In this document: piece after piece, positions 8,067-16,152 of the stretch
How positions within the stretch are numbered: position 1 is the stretch's first letter
Layout of the letters: each line of letters starts with the position of its first letter
Source of the DNA: Acetispira formosa (nom. nud.)
GTDB lineage: Bacteria > Desulfobacterota > Desulfarculia > Adiutricales > Adiutricaceae
DNA length: 64,000 nucleotides
Reading direction: 5' to 3'
Assembly (NCBI GenBank): GCA_023525915.1
Contig: CP026657.1
Location: forward strand, 1,550,001-1,614,000
The notes under the pieces: generated by a model
The model's database searches: none
What the model was told of the DNA's origin: nothing
What the model saw: the letters and a program-made list of their open reading frames with translations, nothing else
Program-made: the position numbers and the translations under genes

Positions 8067-8096
8067 AACTCTTCATAATTGTTCCCGGATACTGGT
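8067..8096 (+). terminator. Hairpin after the MFS gene
   Basis: CAGTATCCGGGAAC and GTTCCCGGATACTG are perfect inverted copies around an 11-base loop, about 10 bp after the MFS stop. No T-run; probably a transcript-end stabiliser or Rho-type end. Confidence 0.55.
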
Positions 8097-8179
8097 CTGT
8101 ATGCCTTACGATTTGATCAAAAAGACGGGGCGCGGAGCTAGTACACAGTCAATGTTGAATATTCGGAAAGCGGGCGGGC

Positions 8180-8266
8180 GCCGCCGGGGGAAATGTTTTT
8201 GCCCTGGGTCCCGTTCCGGAAGTCTTTAGTCACGGGACCCAGGGCAAAAACATTTCCCCCGGCGGC
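8180..8266. repeat. Perfect 35-bp-stem palindrome, twin hairpin 1
   Basis: Positions 8180-8214 are the exact reverse complement of 8232-8266; the 17-base loop is TCCGGAAGTCTTTAGTC. The stem contains AAATGTTTTTGCCCTGGG. Its loop is nearly the reverse complement of the loop of twin hairpin 2 at 8318-8408. Non-coding, between the MFS and BCCT genes. Confidence 0.9.
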
Positions 8267-8317
8267 TACATGGTTGGCTTCCCTCCAGTCTGGAAAGTAT
8301 GCATAGCTGAAGTAGGA

Positions 8318-8408
8318 GCCGGAAGCCGGGGAATGTTTTTGTCCCGGCTCCGGTGACTAAAGACCCCCGGAACCGGAGCCGGGACAAAAACATTCCCCGG
8401 CTTCCGGC
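8318..8408. repeat. Perfect 37-bp-stem palindrome, twin hairpin 2
   Basis: Positions 8318-8354 are the exact reverse complement of 8372-8408, with loop GACTAAAGACCCCCGGA (17 bases). The stem contains GAATGTTTTTGTCCCGG, related to hairpin 1. It ends 70 bp before the BCCT start, so it lies in that gene's leader if transcription reads through. Confidence 0.9.
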
Positions 8409-8478
8409 GGGTCTATGCGGTTACGAAATTACAACTTTGACTATGTACTTGACCTTTCACTTTATAAGGAGGGAAACG

Positions 8479-10032
8479 ATGAGAGAGATGTTCAAGGACG
8501 TGGATAAAAGCATTTTTGGCGGAGCGGCTTCCATTTATGCTCTTCTGTTCCTTTTCATTATTATCTGGCCCTCGCAGGCCGAAGTGGCCATTACCGGCAC
8601 TTTGGAATTCACCGTCAAACGCTTCGGCTGGTTTTACCTGGTTTCCTTCAGCGGGGTCATTGTAGTCCTGGCCTGTCTGGCCTTCGGGCGTTTCGGCTCC
8701 TATAAGCTTGGTCGCCCGGAAGATAAGCCGGATTACAGCTTTGTCAGTTGGATAGGGATGCTGTTCGGCGCGGGCCTGGGTGTTGGTCTTGTTTTTTGGG
8801 GTGTCTATGAGCCCTTGATTCATTATATCAAGCCCCCCTTCGGCGAACCTAAAACAGCCGAAGCAGCTCAGATAGCCATGAGAAGCATGTATTTCCACTG
8901 GGGCCTTCACCCTTGGGCCATTTATACAGCCACGGGTCTGGCCCTGGCTTATTTTCGATTTCGACACGGCCTCGACGGCCGGATCAGCACGTCGTTGACC
9001 AGAATTCTGGGCGAGAAAAAGGCCAACGGATTTGCGGGCAAAATGATCGACATGATTTCGGTGGTAGCCATCCTGGCCGGGGTGGGCACGGCCATCGGCT
9101 TTGCGGCCAGCCAGTTCAGCACCGGCCTTCACAGCCAGTTCGGTCTCCCGAACAATAATCTGACCCTGGTCGTCATCACCTCCATCATCTGCGTGCTGGC
9201 CACGGTGTCGGCTATGAAAGGGGTAGCTAAGGGTATTAAAATCGTCAGTGACGCCAATATGTTTATCATCATAACCCTGTTGACGCTGGCCCTCATTTTC
9301 GGTCCAACCCAGTATTTGATTAACATATTCTTTGAATCTCTAGGGATTTACCTGGGCGACCTGCCCTCTTTAAGCCTGTTTTTAGATGCCGGCGGCCAGG
9401 TGGCCGAGAGGACCGGTGGCGACTGGGTCGGTATGTGGTCCATAAAGAATTTCGCCTGGTGGACAGCTTTTGCTCCTTTTGTCGGGGTCTTTTTAGCCGA
9501 TATATCCAAAGGGAGAACCATCCGTGAATTCATTCTGGCCTGCGCCATCGTGCCTTCAGTTCTCTGCTTCATGTGGTTCACCTGCTTCGGCGGCACGGCC
9601 ATTGGTTTAATTCAGAGCGGAGTTTTCAGTGAGCAGGTTACGGAAAGCTTGCTGGCCGTGCCGCAGGATTCGCTTTTTGTTTTTCTCCGCCAGTTTCCGC
9701 TCAGTCAAGTGACCATAATCGTTGCCATGTGTCTGGTTATGACCCTGGTGGTCACTTCGGTCAATTCCGCAACATTCGCCATGGGGGCCATGGTCAGCAC
9801 CACTAAAGACGAACCGGGGGTAGCCATTCGCGGTTTTTGGGGAATTTTCATGTCCGTCAATGCTTTCCTGTTTATTTGGATTGGTGGTGTTTTCACGCTC
9901 CGCAGCAGCTCCCTGGTGGCCGCGTTGCCGTTTATGGTCATCATCATTCTGATGTTGACTTCAATGTATAAATCATTGAGGGATGAGGAAGCCGCACAGA
10001 ACAGAGCCGAATGCCCCACAAAAACGGAATAG
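8479..10032 (+). CDS. BCCT-family betaine/carnitine/choline transporter
   Basis: 517 residues from ATG 8479 (AAGGAGGG at 8467-8474 decides the start; an ATG at 8353 in frame lies in the palindrome). Twelve TM segments. BCCT landmarks: YFHWGLHPWAIYTATGLALA early, MWSIKNFAWWTAFAPFVG (the tryptophan-rich TM8 signature) and GVFLADISKGRTIREF (conserved G-F-L-A-x-I-S-R-G-R-T-I-R-E). Family members take up glycine betaine, carnitine or choline with Na+ or H+, or exchange them. Lack of long charged N- and C-terminal extensions argues for a nutrient carrier more than an osmosensor. Fits the MttB genes as substrate supplier (inference). Confidence 0.92.
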   Translation: MREMFKDVDKSIFGGAASIYALLFLFIIIWPSQAEVAITGTLEFTVKRFGWFYLVSFSGVIVVLACLAFGRFGSYKLGRPEDKPDYSFVSWIGMLFGAGLGVGLVFWGVYEPLIHYIKPPFGEPKTAEAAQIAMRSMYFHWGLHPWAIYTATGLALAYFRFRHGLDGRISTSLTRILGEKKANGFAGKMIDMISVVAILAGVGTAIGFAASQFSTGLHSQFGLPNNNLTLVVITSIICVLATVSAMKGVAKGIKIVSDANMFIIITLLTLALIFGPTQYLINIFFESLGIYLGDLPSLSLFLDAGGQVAERTGGDWVGMWSIKNFAWWTAFAPFVGVFLADISKGRTIREFILACAIVPSVLCFMWFTCFGGTAIGLIQSGVFSEQVTESLLAVPQDSLFVFLRQFPLSQVTIIVAMCLVMTLVVTSVNSATFAMGAMVSTTKDEPGVAIRGFWGIFMSVNAFLFIWIGGVFTLRSSSLVAALPFMVIIILMLTSMYKSLRDEEAAQNRAECPTKTE

Positions 10033-10142
10033 GTGTTGAGCCCTATCCTAGGAAAACTAGTAAAAGTGTAATTGAGCAGGCCCTTGCGGCGATTGATTTG
10101 ATCACCGCCATTCAGAACCAACACGCTTGATCTTCATGCAGA

Positions 10143-10170
10143 AAAGCCCGCAAACTTTTGCTTGCGGGCT
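10143..10170 (+). terminator. Intergenic hairpin terminator between convergent genes
   Basis: AGCCCGCAA, a short loop and TTGCGGGCT form a strong stem between the BCCT gene (+) and the small minus-strand gene at 10221. It may serve both strands. Confidence 0.6.
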
Positions 10171-10220
10171 GTCAGCAATCTTACCTCAGAGGGAGCGTCA
10201 TGAAATAGATGCTGGCCTGG

Positions 10221-10781
10221 TTACTCGTTTTTGGTGTAGTAAAGCGTTACGATCATCTTGTCATTTTTAAGCCAAGTTGTAGAACCTCCAGAGCCGGAAA
10301 CGGATGCGCTGACAATGATATCAGTCTTAGTTGCGTATAGACTGGTCCCGAAGCTGGCATGCAAAGGATGAGTCGAGCACATTAATGTAACCCTGGACGT
10401 ACCTTCTGTTACAAAAATTCCCTTCAAATCAACTATTACCTTCAGGTCGACGACACCGTGAGCTACCGTCCTTTGAAATGCATCAGCCGGGGCCGTTCCG
10501 CAAGCCACGGTCTTCACATAGATCTTCGTCGGTCCATCCGGGTCAGTGCGGTCCCAGCGGCCGGTCCACTGTTCTTCATAAGAGAGATCGGGTTCGGCGC
10601 CACTCGACTGGGTTTCAATCCTTTGATCAATGTCCCGCAGATGCTTAGTCAACTGACAAAGCAATTCTTCATAGCTCAGAAGGTCAGGCCGCAAGGGATA
10701 CTTGTCGGTTTCTTCGATGCAGGGCCGGGCACCCCAAACAAGCGAATTCGGGCCGTGGTGATTGTGGTTGGATTCTGGCAT
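10221..10781 (-). CDS. Unrecognised 186-residue protein
   Basis: Start ATG 10781 has AAAGGAGAT seven bases upstream, a good ribosome site, so the gene is probably real. The N-terminal third is hydrophilic and helical (LLSYEELLCQLTKHLRDIDQRI). The C-terminal two thirds look beta-rich with alternating polar and hydrophobic residues ending VTLYYTKNE. No signal peptide, TM segment or known motif. The beta-rich part could be a tail- or fibre-like fold, but I do not recognise the family. It stands alone on the minus strand between two hairpins (10143 and 10899). Confidence 0.65.
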   Translation of the reverse strand: MPESNHNHHGPNSLVWGARPCIEETDKYPLRPDLLSYEELLCQLTKHLRDIDQRIETQSSGAEPDLSYEEQWTGRWDRTDPDGPTKIYVKTVACGTAPADAFQRTVAHGVVDLKVIVDLKGIFVTEGTSRVTLMCSTHPLHASFGTSLYATKTDIIVSASVSGSGGSTTWLKNDKMIVTLYYTKNE

Positions 10782-10900
10782 AGTAATCTCCTTTATTAAA
10801 TATTCCGTCGCAATTGGCGGCTACACGAAGCACTATATCGGATTTAAGCCTGCTGCCTGACCCGGACAGTTGTCCGGGTCACATAGGAAATGGAATATAA

Positions 10901-10928
10901 AAGCCCACAGGTTGAACCCTGTGGGCTG
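10901..10928. terminator. Intergenic hairpin
   Basis: AGCCCACAGG, loop TTGAAC, CCTGTGGGCT form a perfect stem in the gap between the two minus-strand genes, upstream of the 186-residue gene and downstream of rluD. AAA precedes it on the plus strand, giving a T-tract on the minus strand, so it probably ends the carD-rluD transcript. Confidence 0.6.
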
Positions 10929-11088
10929 TCAGTGCTGAAAAGTTAAGAACGTTGCTGGTGGACTATCTCTGGTTACGCCACTTTCTGAAGTGGTTCTCCA
11001 AAGCCTTACTCAAGCCGACCACGCGCCTGACCGGACGATAAGAATTAAAGGGAAAAGATTTCGCGTGATGTGCTGGGGACTGAGCACA

Positions 11089-12102
11089 TCACATCAGCAT
11101 AAGCTCATTCAGCAACCCGACAAACTCGGCGGGCCAAGGGGCGTGGAGGGTGATGGGAAAGCCGGTGGAAGGGTGGCCGATGGTCAGTCGCCGGGCGTGG
11201 AGAAGCTGGTGATTCAGATAAGGGGCCAACTGGGGGTACCGGGCCGCCAAATCTCCTGTCCCCCGGCTGTAGACCGGATCGGCCAGCACCGGAATGCCCA
11301 GGCTTTGCAGATGCACCCGGATCTGATGAGTGCGCCCGGTTATCAGCCTTAAATGAAGAAGGGAAATATCGGCCTGAGGAAAATATCGCAGCAGCCGGTA
11401 GACCGTCCGGGCCTCCCGCCCGCCTGGCACAACGGCCATTTTGTGGCGCTGGGTGGGATGCCGTCCGATGGGGCTGTCAATCAGTCCCTGCCTCAATGGC
11501 GGACGGCCCTTGATGAAAGCCAGGTAGCATTTCTTAGTTTCACGCTGGCTGAATGATTCTGATAACCTGCGTAAAGCCGCCTCTGTCTTGGCGGTGATCA
11601 AAATGCCGCTGGTGTCCTTGTCCAGCCGGTGAACCAAACCAGGACGAAACTTTTCACCCACCGCTGAAATACGCGGATCGCGGGCTAACAGTCCTCCGGC
11701 CAGGGTCGGCCCGTAATGCCCGCTGCCGGGATGCACCACCAGTCCCCAGGGTTTGTTGACGGCCAGAATGTCGGCGTCTTCATAGACCACATCCAAAACC
11801 ACATCCGGGTCAGGCGCAAGGTCCGTTACTGGCGCTTGAGGCGCTGGTAAAACCACCTTCTGCCCGGCCACGGCCGTGGCCGACGCCTTGGCCGCCCGTC
11901 TGTCCACCAGAACTTGCCCGCCTTTGGCCATTCTGGCCAACTGGGACCGCGAAAACTCGGGAAAACGGGCCGCCAGCACCTGATCCAGCCTCCGGCCGGA
12001 TTCTTCGTCGGCAACAACGAACTCAAGCCCGCCCGCCTCCTCTTCAAGGTCGGCGGAAAGGCTTTCATCGTCAATGATAAGATCGTCCCCGGCGCGGCTC
12101 AT
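11089..12102 (-). CDS. RluD-type 23S rRNA pseudouridine synthase
   Basis: 337 residues. An N-terminal acidic stretch is followed by an S4 RNA-binding domain (about residues 30-90: RLDQVLAARFPEFSRSQLARM) and a RluA/RluD catalytic domain with VNKPWGLVVHPGSGH and the catalytic HRLDKDTSGIL motif (Asp nucleophile). TGRTHQIRVHL near the end is the third conserved motif. Members convert uridines of 23S rRNA helix 69 or similar sites. The start ATG overlaps the CarD stop by ATGA, so translation is coupled. Confidence 0.93.
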   Translation of the reverse strand: MSRAGDDLIIDDESLSADLEEEAGGLEFVVADEESGRRLDQVLAARFPEFSRSQLARMAKGGQVLVDRRAAKASATAVAGQKVVLPAPQAPVTDLAPDPDVVLDVVYEDADILAVNKPWGLVVHPGSGHYGPTLAGGLLARDPRISAVGEKFRPGLVHRLDKDTSGILITAKTEAALRRLSESFSQRETKKCYLAFIKGRPPLRQGLIDSPIGRHPTQRHKMAVVPGGREARTVYRLLRYFPQADISLLHLRLITGRTHQIRVHLQSLGIPVLADPVYSRGTGDLAARYPQLAPYLNHQLLHARRLTIGHPSTGFPITLHAPWPAEFVGLLNELMLM

Positions 12103-12611
12103 GTGGCGGCGGCCACGCTGCCCTTGGGCGGCGGGAAAAAAGCGCAGATCTCCGCGTCAATGGCTTCCTCGGTCTTGTCGGCGGCCAGGGCCAGCTCCTT
12201 GATCAAAAGCGTCCTGACCATGTCCAGAAGCTTGCGCTCGCCAAACGACAGTTCCTTATCGGCCCGCATGGTCAAAAGTTCGCACAGAACGGCGGCCACT
12301 TCAAAAGGCGAACCGGTCTTCACTCTTTCCATGTAGTCACGGTGGCGGCGGTTCCAGTTGACCGGAGCCGCCGGTTTGGCGGGAGTTTTAAAAATCTCAT
12401 AAACTTTTTTTATCTGGCTCTTTTTTATCAGCGGCCGAAGGCCAATTTCATCAATATTTTGGGCCGGAATCATTATTCGCATATCATTTTCAAGGATTCT
12501 CATCACAAAAACATCGCAAGTGGCGTTGCCGACAGTGCGCTGTTCAAGTGCTTCAATACGTCCCACGCCGTGGGCGGGGTACACGGCCAAATCGCCTAAC
12601 TCAACATGCAC
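12099..12611 (-). CDS. CarD-family transcriptional regulator
   Basis: About 170 residues. The N-terminal RNA-polymerase-interacting Tudor-like domain shows LGDLAVYPAHGVGRIEALEQ and MIPAQNIDEIGLRPLI; the C-terminal helical domain (NRRHRDYMERVKTGSPFEVA) binds upstream DNA at promoter complexes in this family. I chose GTG 12611 because AAGGAG lies 7 bases before it and CarD proteins start immediately before this motif; a TTG at 12635 is the alternative. It overlaps rluD by 4 bp downstream, forming a two-gene operon. Confidence 0.9.
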   Translation of the reverse strand: MHVELGDLAVYPAHGVGRIEALEQRTVGNATCDVFVMRILENDMRIMIPAQNIDEIGLRPLIKKSQIKKVYEIFKTPAKPAAPVNWNRRHRDYMERVKTGSPFEVAAVLCELLTMRADKELSFGERKLLDMVRTLLIKELALAADKTEEAIDAEICAFFPPPKGSVAAAT

Positions 12612-12824
12612 CTTACACTCCTTCCATAAGACCAATTAATTATACTTTAGTAAATATATCCAGTCAAGTATCCTTCTCCGGTTTTTTTAGCGTTGACTAT
12701 ATGTTAAGGTAAAGGTTAGAATAAATGCTCGTTTAAGGTATACTGACACGCGCTGGTTATCACCTTTTCAGAGCATGAGTGGTGCGCTGGCGGAAGGTTT
12801 AAGAACATAAGGAGATTCTTGAGA

Positions 12825-14132
12825 ATGACCGATACGTCGACTGACAATAACCCGGGCTTGAAACTGGAAGAAGCCCTGAAAGCGGCTGTGAGCGATCCCG
12901 AAGCCCGCCCGGCTTTCTATCACTCACTGATGAATGCCCAGGTCTATGTGGTTGGCCGCACCGAGCCCGGCCACGAAGATGACCAGGGACGGCCGCACCT
13001 CCAGCTCAAACAGTGGAAACAGCCCGATGGCAGCCTGGCCATGCCTTTTTTCGCTACGATGGAGTCATTCCGCGATATGTTCGCCTTTTCCGAGCCGCAC
13101 ATCCTGGTGCCGGTGGTCGACCTGTTCCGCTTCGCCGGCAAAGAAACCACCCTGGTCATGACTTGCCCCGAGGGTTCCAAGGATTTTAAGAACGACGAAG
13201 TGGAGATGCTCCTGAATCTGGTTATGAGCGATCCTCTGGTTCATTCCCTGGAAATTGCCATCAAAAATACCGACGAAGCGCAGGTTATGCCCCTGTGGAA
13301 CGATTTTTACAGCACCCTGGTCAACTCCCGCGTGCTGGTGCTTGGCAAGCCCACCGAGAATCTGGAGGAAAACGGTGTGTCCAGACGGCAGCTCCGGGAG
13401 GGTGAAAATCTTTCCATCGCCTCCTGGACTCATCCCAGCGTCGAGGGCAACATCGTGCCCTTCTTCAGTTCACAGAAAATTATGAACGAATGCGTGCCTG
13501 CCGGCGAGAGTTTCATGTCGCTTGGCGCCCTGGAATTTCTGAATATGGCCGCCGCCTTCGACCGGCCGCTGGTTCTGAACCCCGGCTATGAGTTTAACAA
13601 AGTTTTCGCTCCCCAGGAAGTTAAGGACATCCTGGCCGCCACCAGCCAGAGCCGCAGACAGACGGCCCCGGCCCCCAAGCCGGCGAAGGAGGGCGCGCGC
13701 TTCCTTTTCGGCCGCCCCGAAACCAGCCCGGAGGCGGTGATCGAAGCCCTGAAAGGATTTCTGCCCACCCGGCCGGAAGTGCGGGCCGCCTATCTGGCGG
13801 TGATGCGGGAAGATGTCGAAAACGCGCCCGTTGCCTTTGTGTTCGGCTTTGAAAGTGAAAGCGGCGCGGATCTGGTGCCCATGTTTGAAGCAGCCGCCCC
13901 GCTGGTCCAGGCCAATGCCGAAGAGGGCATGATTATTGATTTTACCCGCGTCGCCCGTGGCGAGGATGGGCTCAGCAAATACATATTTGATAATATTGAG
14001 CCTTTTTATCTGCGTGAGGGCGTGGAAACCATGGCGGCGGACACGCCGACTCCTTCGGACTCGTTCGAACACAAAGAAGATGGAAAGCCGGGATTTTTCC
14101 GCCGACTTAAAAGGGTGTTCGGGGCCGGTTGA
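12825..14132 (+). CDS. SseB-domain protein
   Basis: About 435 residues. Two N-terminal SseB-like repeats (near residues 15-130 and 160-270) share the pattern A-F-Y-x-x-L-M-N-A-x-V-Y-V-V-G ... V-P-F-F-x-S ... F-L-N-M-A. A C-terminal SseB C-domain (about 295-410) begins RFLFGRPETSPEAVIEAL and has RAAYLAVMREDVENAP. SseB was named for enhanced serine sensitivity in Escherichia coli; the biochemical role is not established. AAGGAG at 12808-12813 supports ATG 12825. Divergent from carD. A basic tail (GFFRRLKRVFGAG) ends the protein. Confidence 0.8.
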   Translation: MTDTSTDNNPGLKLEEALKAAVSDPEARPAFYHSLMNAQVYVVGRTEPGHEDDQGRPHLQLKQWKQPDGSLAMPFFATMESFRDMFAFSEPHILVPVVDLFRFAGKETTLVMTCPEGSKDFKNDEVEMLLNLVMSDPLVHSLEIAIKNTDEAQVMPLWNDFYSTLVNSRVLVLGKPTENLEENGVSRRQLREGENLSIASWTHPSVEGNIVPFFSSQKIMNECVPAGESFMSLGALEFLNMAAAFDRPLVLNPGYEFNKVFAPQEVKDILAATSQSRRQTAPAPKPAKEGARFLFGRPETSPEAVIEALKGFLPTRPEVRAAYLAVMREDVENAPVAFVFGFESESGADLVPMFEAAAPLVQANAEEGMIIDFTRVARGEDGLSKYIFDNIEPFYLREGVETMAADTPTPSDSFEHKEDGKPGFFRRLKRVFGAG

Positions 14133-14359
14133 GGGCCTGTCAGGATGAAAAAATAAAAAAAAGTTGACCTAACACTTGTTCACCGTCGGTTTTATATGTA
14201 TTATAAGTGTGTCTTTATTTCACTATTTCAGACCAATAAATTCTATGGGTAGTGGCGGATTGAGAGTCCGGTCAAAAGCGTCAACTCTCGCCGCCTCATC
14301 CCGGTATTATATTCCGGCTGTGCCGGGCATTAGAAAGATGAATAATAAAAGGATCTATC

Positions 14360-15016
14360 ATGCAGGAAAACACAGATTGGAATCTACAGCCCAAGTTCAT
14401 TGAGAACAAAAGCTTCTCCATCATTGCCGATGAAGCCGGTTCCCACAACTGGAACGACAAGGAATGGAGCATCGTTCAGCGGATGGTGCACACCAGTGCT
14501 GATTTCGACTATGTCTCCGATACCCTCATGAGCCCTGGAGCCATTGAGGCCGGGGTGGAGGCAATTCGTTCCGGCTGCTCCATTGTCACGGATACCAAAA
14601 TGGCTCTCTGCGGCATCAGTGCGGCCCGTCTTCACAACTACGGCAACCGGCTGATCTGCCTCATCTCCGATGAGCGCACCCAGCGGCGGGCCCGCGAGAC
14701 CGGCACAACCCGCGCCTTGGCGGCCGTGGATCTGGTTTATGACCTGTTTTTCAGAAACAGTGACAACGGCGGCATCTGGGTGGTCGGCAACGCGCCCACG
14801 GCTCTTTTCCGATTGATGGAAAAAATGGAAACCGAGCCGGATTGGCCCCGTCCCCGGCTGATCGTAGGGTTGCCGGTGGGCTTTGTCAACGCCAGTGAAT
14901 CAAAAGAGGCCCTGGCCGGAACCAATCATAATTTCATCACCAACCGGGGGCGCAAGGGCGGCTCCAACGTGGCCGCTTCGGTCATCAACGCCCTGGCGGA
15001 GCTGGCCAATGCCTGA
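14360..15016 (+). CDS. cbiC: Cobalt-precorrin-8 methylmutase
   Basis: 218 residues, normal for CbiC/CobH, which moves a methyl group from C11 to C12 to give cobyrinate. RMVHTSADFDYVS carries the catalytic His, followed by the conserved SPGAIEAGVEAIRSGCSIVTDTKM and, near the end, TNRGRKGGSNVAASVINAL. First gene of a six-gene cobalamin ring cluster; its TGA overlaps the start of cbiD. No cobalamin riboswitch consensus was found in the 220-bp region before it. Confidence 0.93.
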   Translation: MQENTDWNLQPKFIENKSFSIIADEAGSHNWNDKEWSIVQRMVHTSADFDYVSDTLMSPGAIEAGVEAIRSGCSIVTDTKMALCGISAARLHNYGNRLICLISDERTQRRARETGTTRALAAVDLVYDLFFRNSDNGGIWVVGNAPTALFRLMEKMETEPDWPRPRLIVGLPVGFVNASESKEALAGTNHNFITNRGRKGGSNVAASVINALAELANA

Positions 15017-16151
15017 GAAAAGCGGGATCGGAGCTTCAGAGCCGGACGAAATGTCCGAGGTCCCTGACCGAAAAAAGCTTCGCTCCGGTTTCACCACCGG
15101 CACGGCCGCTACGGCGGCCGCCCTGGCCGCCGCACACATACTGGCCGGCAGCGGCGGTCCCTCAACTGTGGAGGTTCGCCTGCCCGGCGGGGAGAGGCTC
15201 CTGGTTCCGGTGACGGAAAGCTCCATCATCAGCTCTGACGAGGCCATGGCCGTGGTCATCAAAGACGGCGGCGACGACCCGGACGTAACCAACGGCGCGG
15301 AGATCGGGGCTATTGTACGCCGCCGGTCCGAGCCGCATCTGGTGCACATTATCGGCGGACGCGGCGTGGGCCGGGTGACGCGCCCCGGCTTGGCTGTGGC
15401 CCCCGGCAACTATGCCATCAATCCCGTGCCCAGGGCCATGCTGGAGGAAAATCTGCGGCCGCTTTTAGGTTCGTCGGCTTTTCCGGGCATTGAGGTGGAA
15501 ATTTTTGTCGAACGGGGGGAGGAACTGGCCGCCCGGACTCTCAATCCCCGGCTGGGCATTGAGGGCGGCATTTCCATTCTGGGCACCACCGGTCTGGTCA
15601 AACCGTTTTCCAATGAGGCCTACATCGCCACGGTTGACAGCGCCCTGAGCGTGGCCCAGGCGGCTGGACTGAAGGAAGCGGTGTTGACCACCGGCCGCCA
15701 GAGTGAAAAGCTGGGGCGCAAGGCTCGGCCGGAGCTGCCGGAAGAGGCTTTCGTTCAGGTGGCCGATTTTTTTGGCGACAGCCTGGAGTTGGCCGCCGGA
15801 TATGGTTTTTCGACCATTGGCCTGTCTGTTTTTTTTGGCAAGGCCGTCAAGCAGGGCGCTGGGCATCGCAACACCCACGCCCACCGCAACGATCAGGACG
15901 CGGCGGCTCTGGCTGACTGGCTGCCGGATTTGGGTGACCAGACGCGGGCGGCCATCAGACAGGCACTGACGGCCAGGGCCGCTCTTGAAGAAATTCAGCG
16001 AGCCGGGGCCGAGGAACTGGTGGCCCTGGTGGCTGATAAGGCTCTGGTGGCGGCCCGCTCATTTGCCGGGCCGGCCTCGGACCTGTGGATGATGATATTT
16101 GACTATGACGGACGGCTCATGACCGAGCGCCGACTGGAAGGCGGACAATAA
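15009..16151 (+). CDS. cbiD: Cobalt-precorrin-5B C1-methyltransferase
   Basis: 380 residues from ATG 15009, which overlaps cbiC by 8 bp; ATG 15051 is the alternative. The signature LRSGFTTGTAATAAALAAAH is at the N-terminus, as in all CbiD proteins. VFFGKAVKQGAGHRNTHAHR near residue 280 is the family's K-x-x-x-G-x-x-x-T-H motif. CbiD uses SAM to methylate C1 in the anaerobic pathway, so its presence marks that route. Stop and the next start are one base apart. Confidence 0.93.
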   Translation: MPEKSGIGASEPDEMSEVPDRKKLRSGFTTGTAATAAALAAAHILAGSGGPSTVEVRLPGGERLLVPVTESSIISSDEAMAVVIKDGGDDPDVTNGAEIGAIVRRRSEPHLVHIIGGRGVGRVTRPGLAVAPGNYAINPVPRAMLEENLRPLLGSSAFPGIEVEIFVERGEELAARTLNPRLGIEGGISILGTTGLVKPFSNEAYIATVDSALSVAQAAGLKEAVLTTGRQSEKLGRKARPELPEEAFVQVADFFGDSLELAAGYGFSTIGLSVFFGKAVKQGAGHRNTHAHRNDQDAAALADWLPDLGDQTRAAIRQALTARAALEEIQRAGAEELVALVADKALVAARSFAGPASDLWMMIFDYDGRLMTERRLEGGQ

Positions 16152-16152
16152 C

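Noticed and set aside
8180-8408. Twin hairpins as ordinary intrinsic terminators
   Set aside because: Stems of 35-37 bp, no T-run after either, and mirror-image loops; terminators do not need this structure. Kept as a repeat.
14133-14359. Possible cobalamin riboswitch before cbiC
   Set aside because: I looked for the B12 box and surrounding consensus in this gap and in 17389-17590 and found no convincing match.
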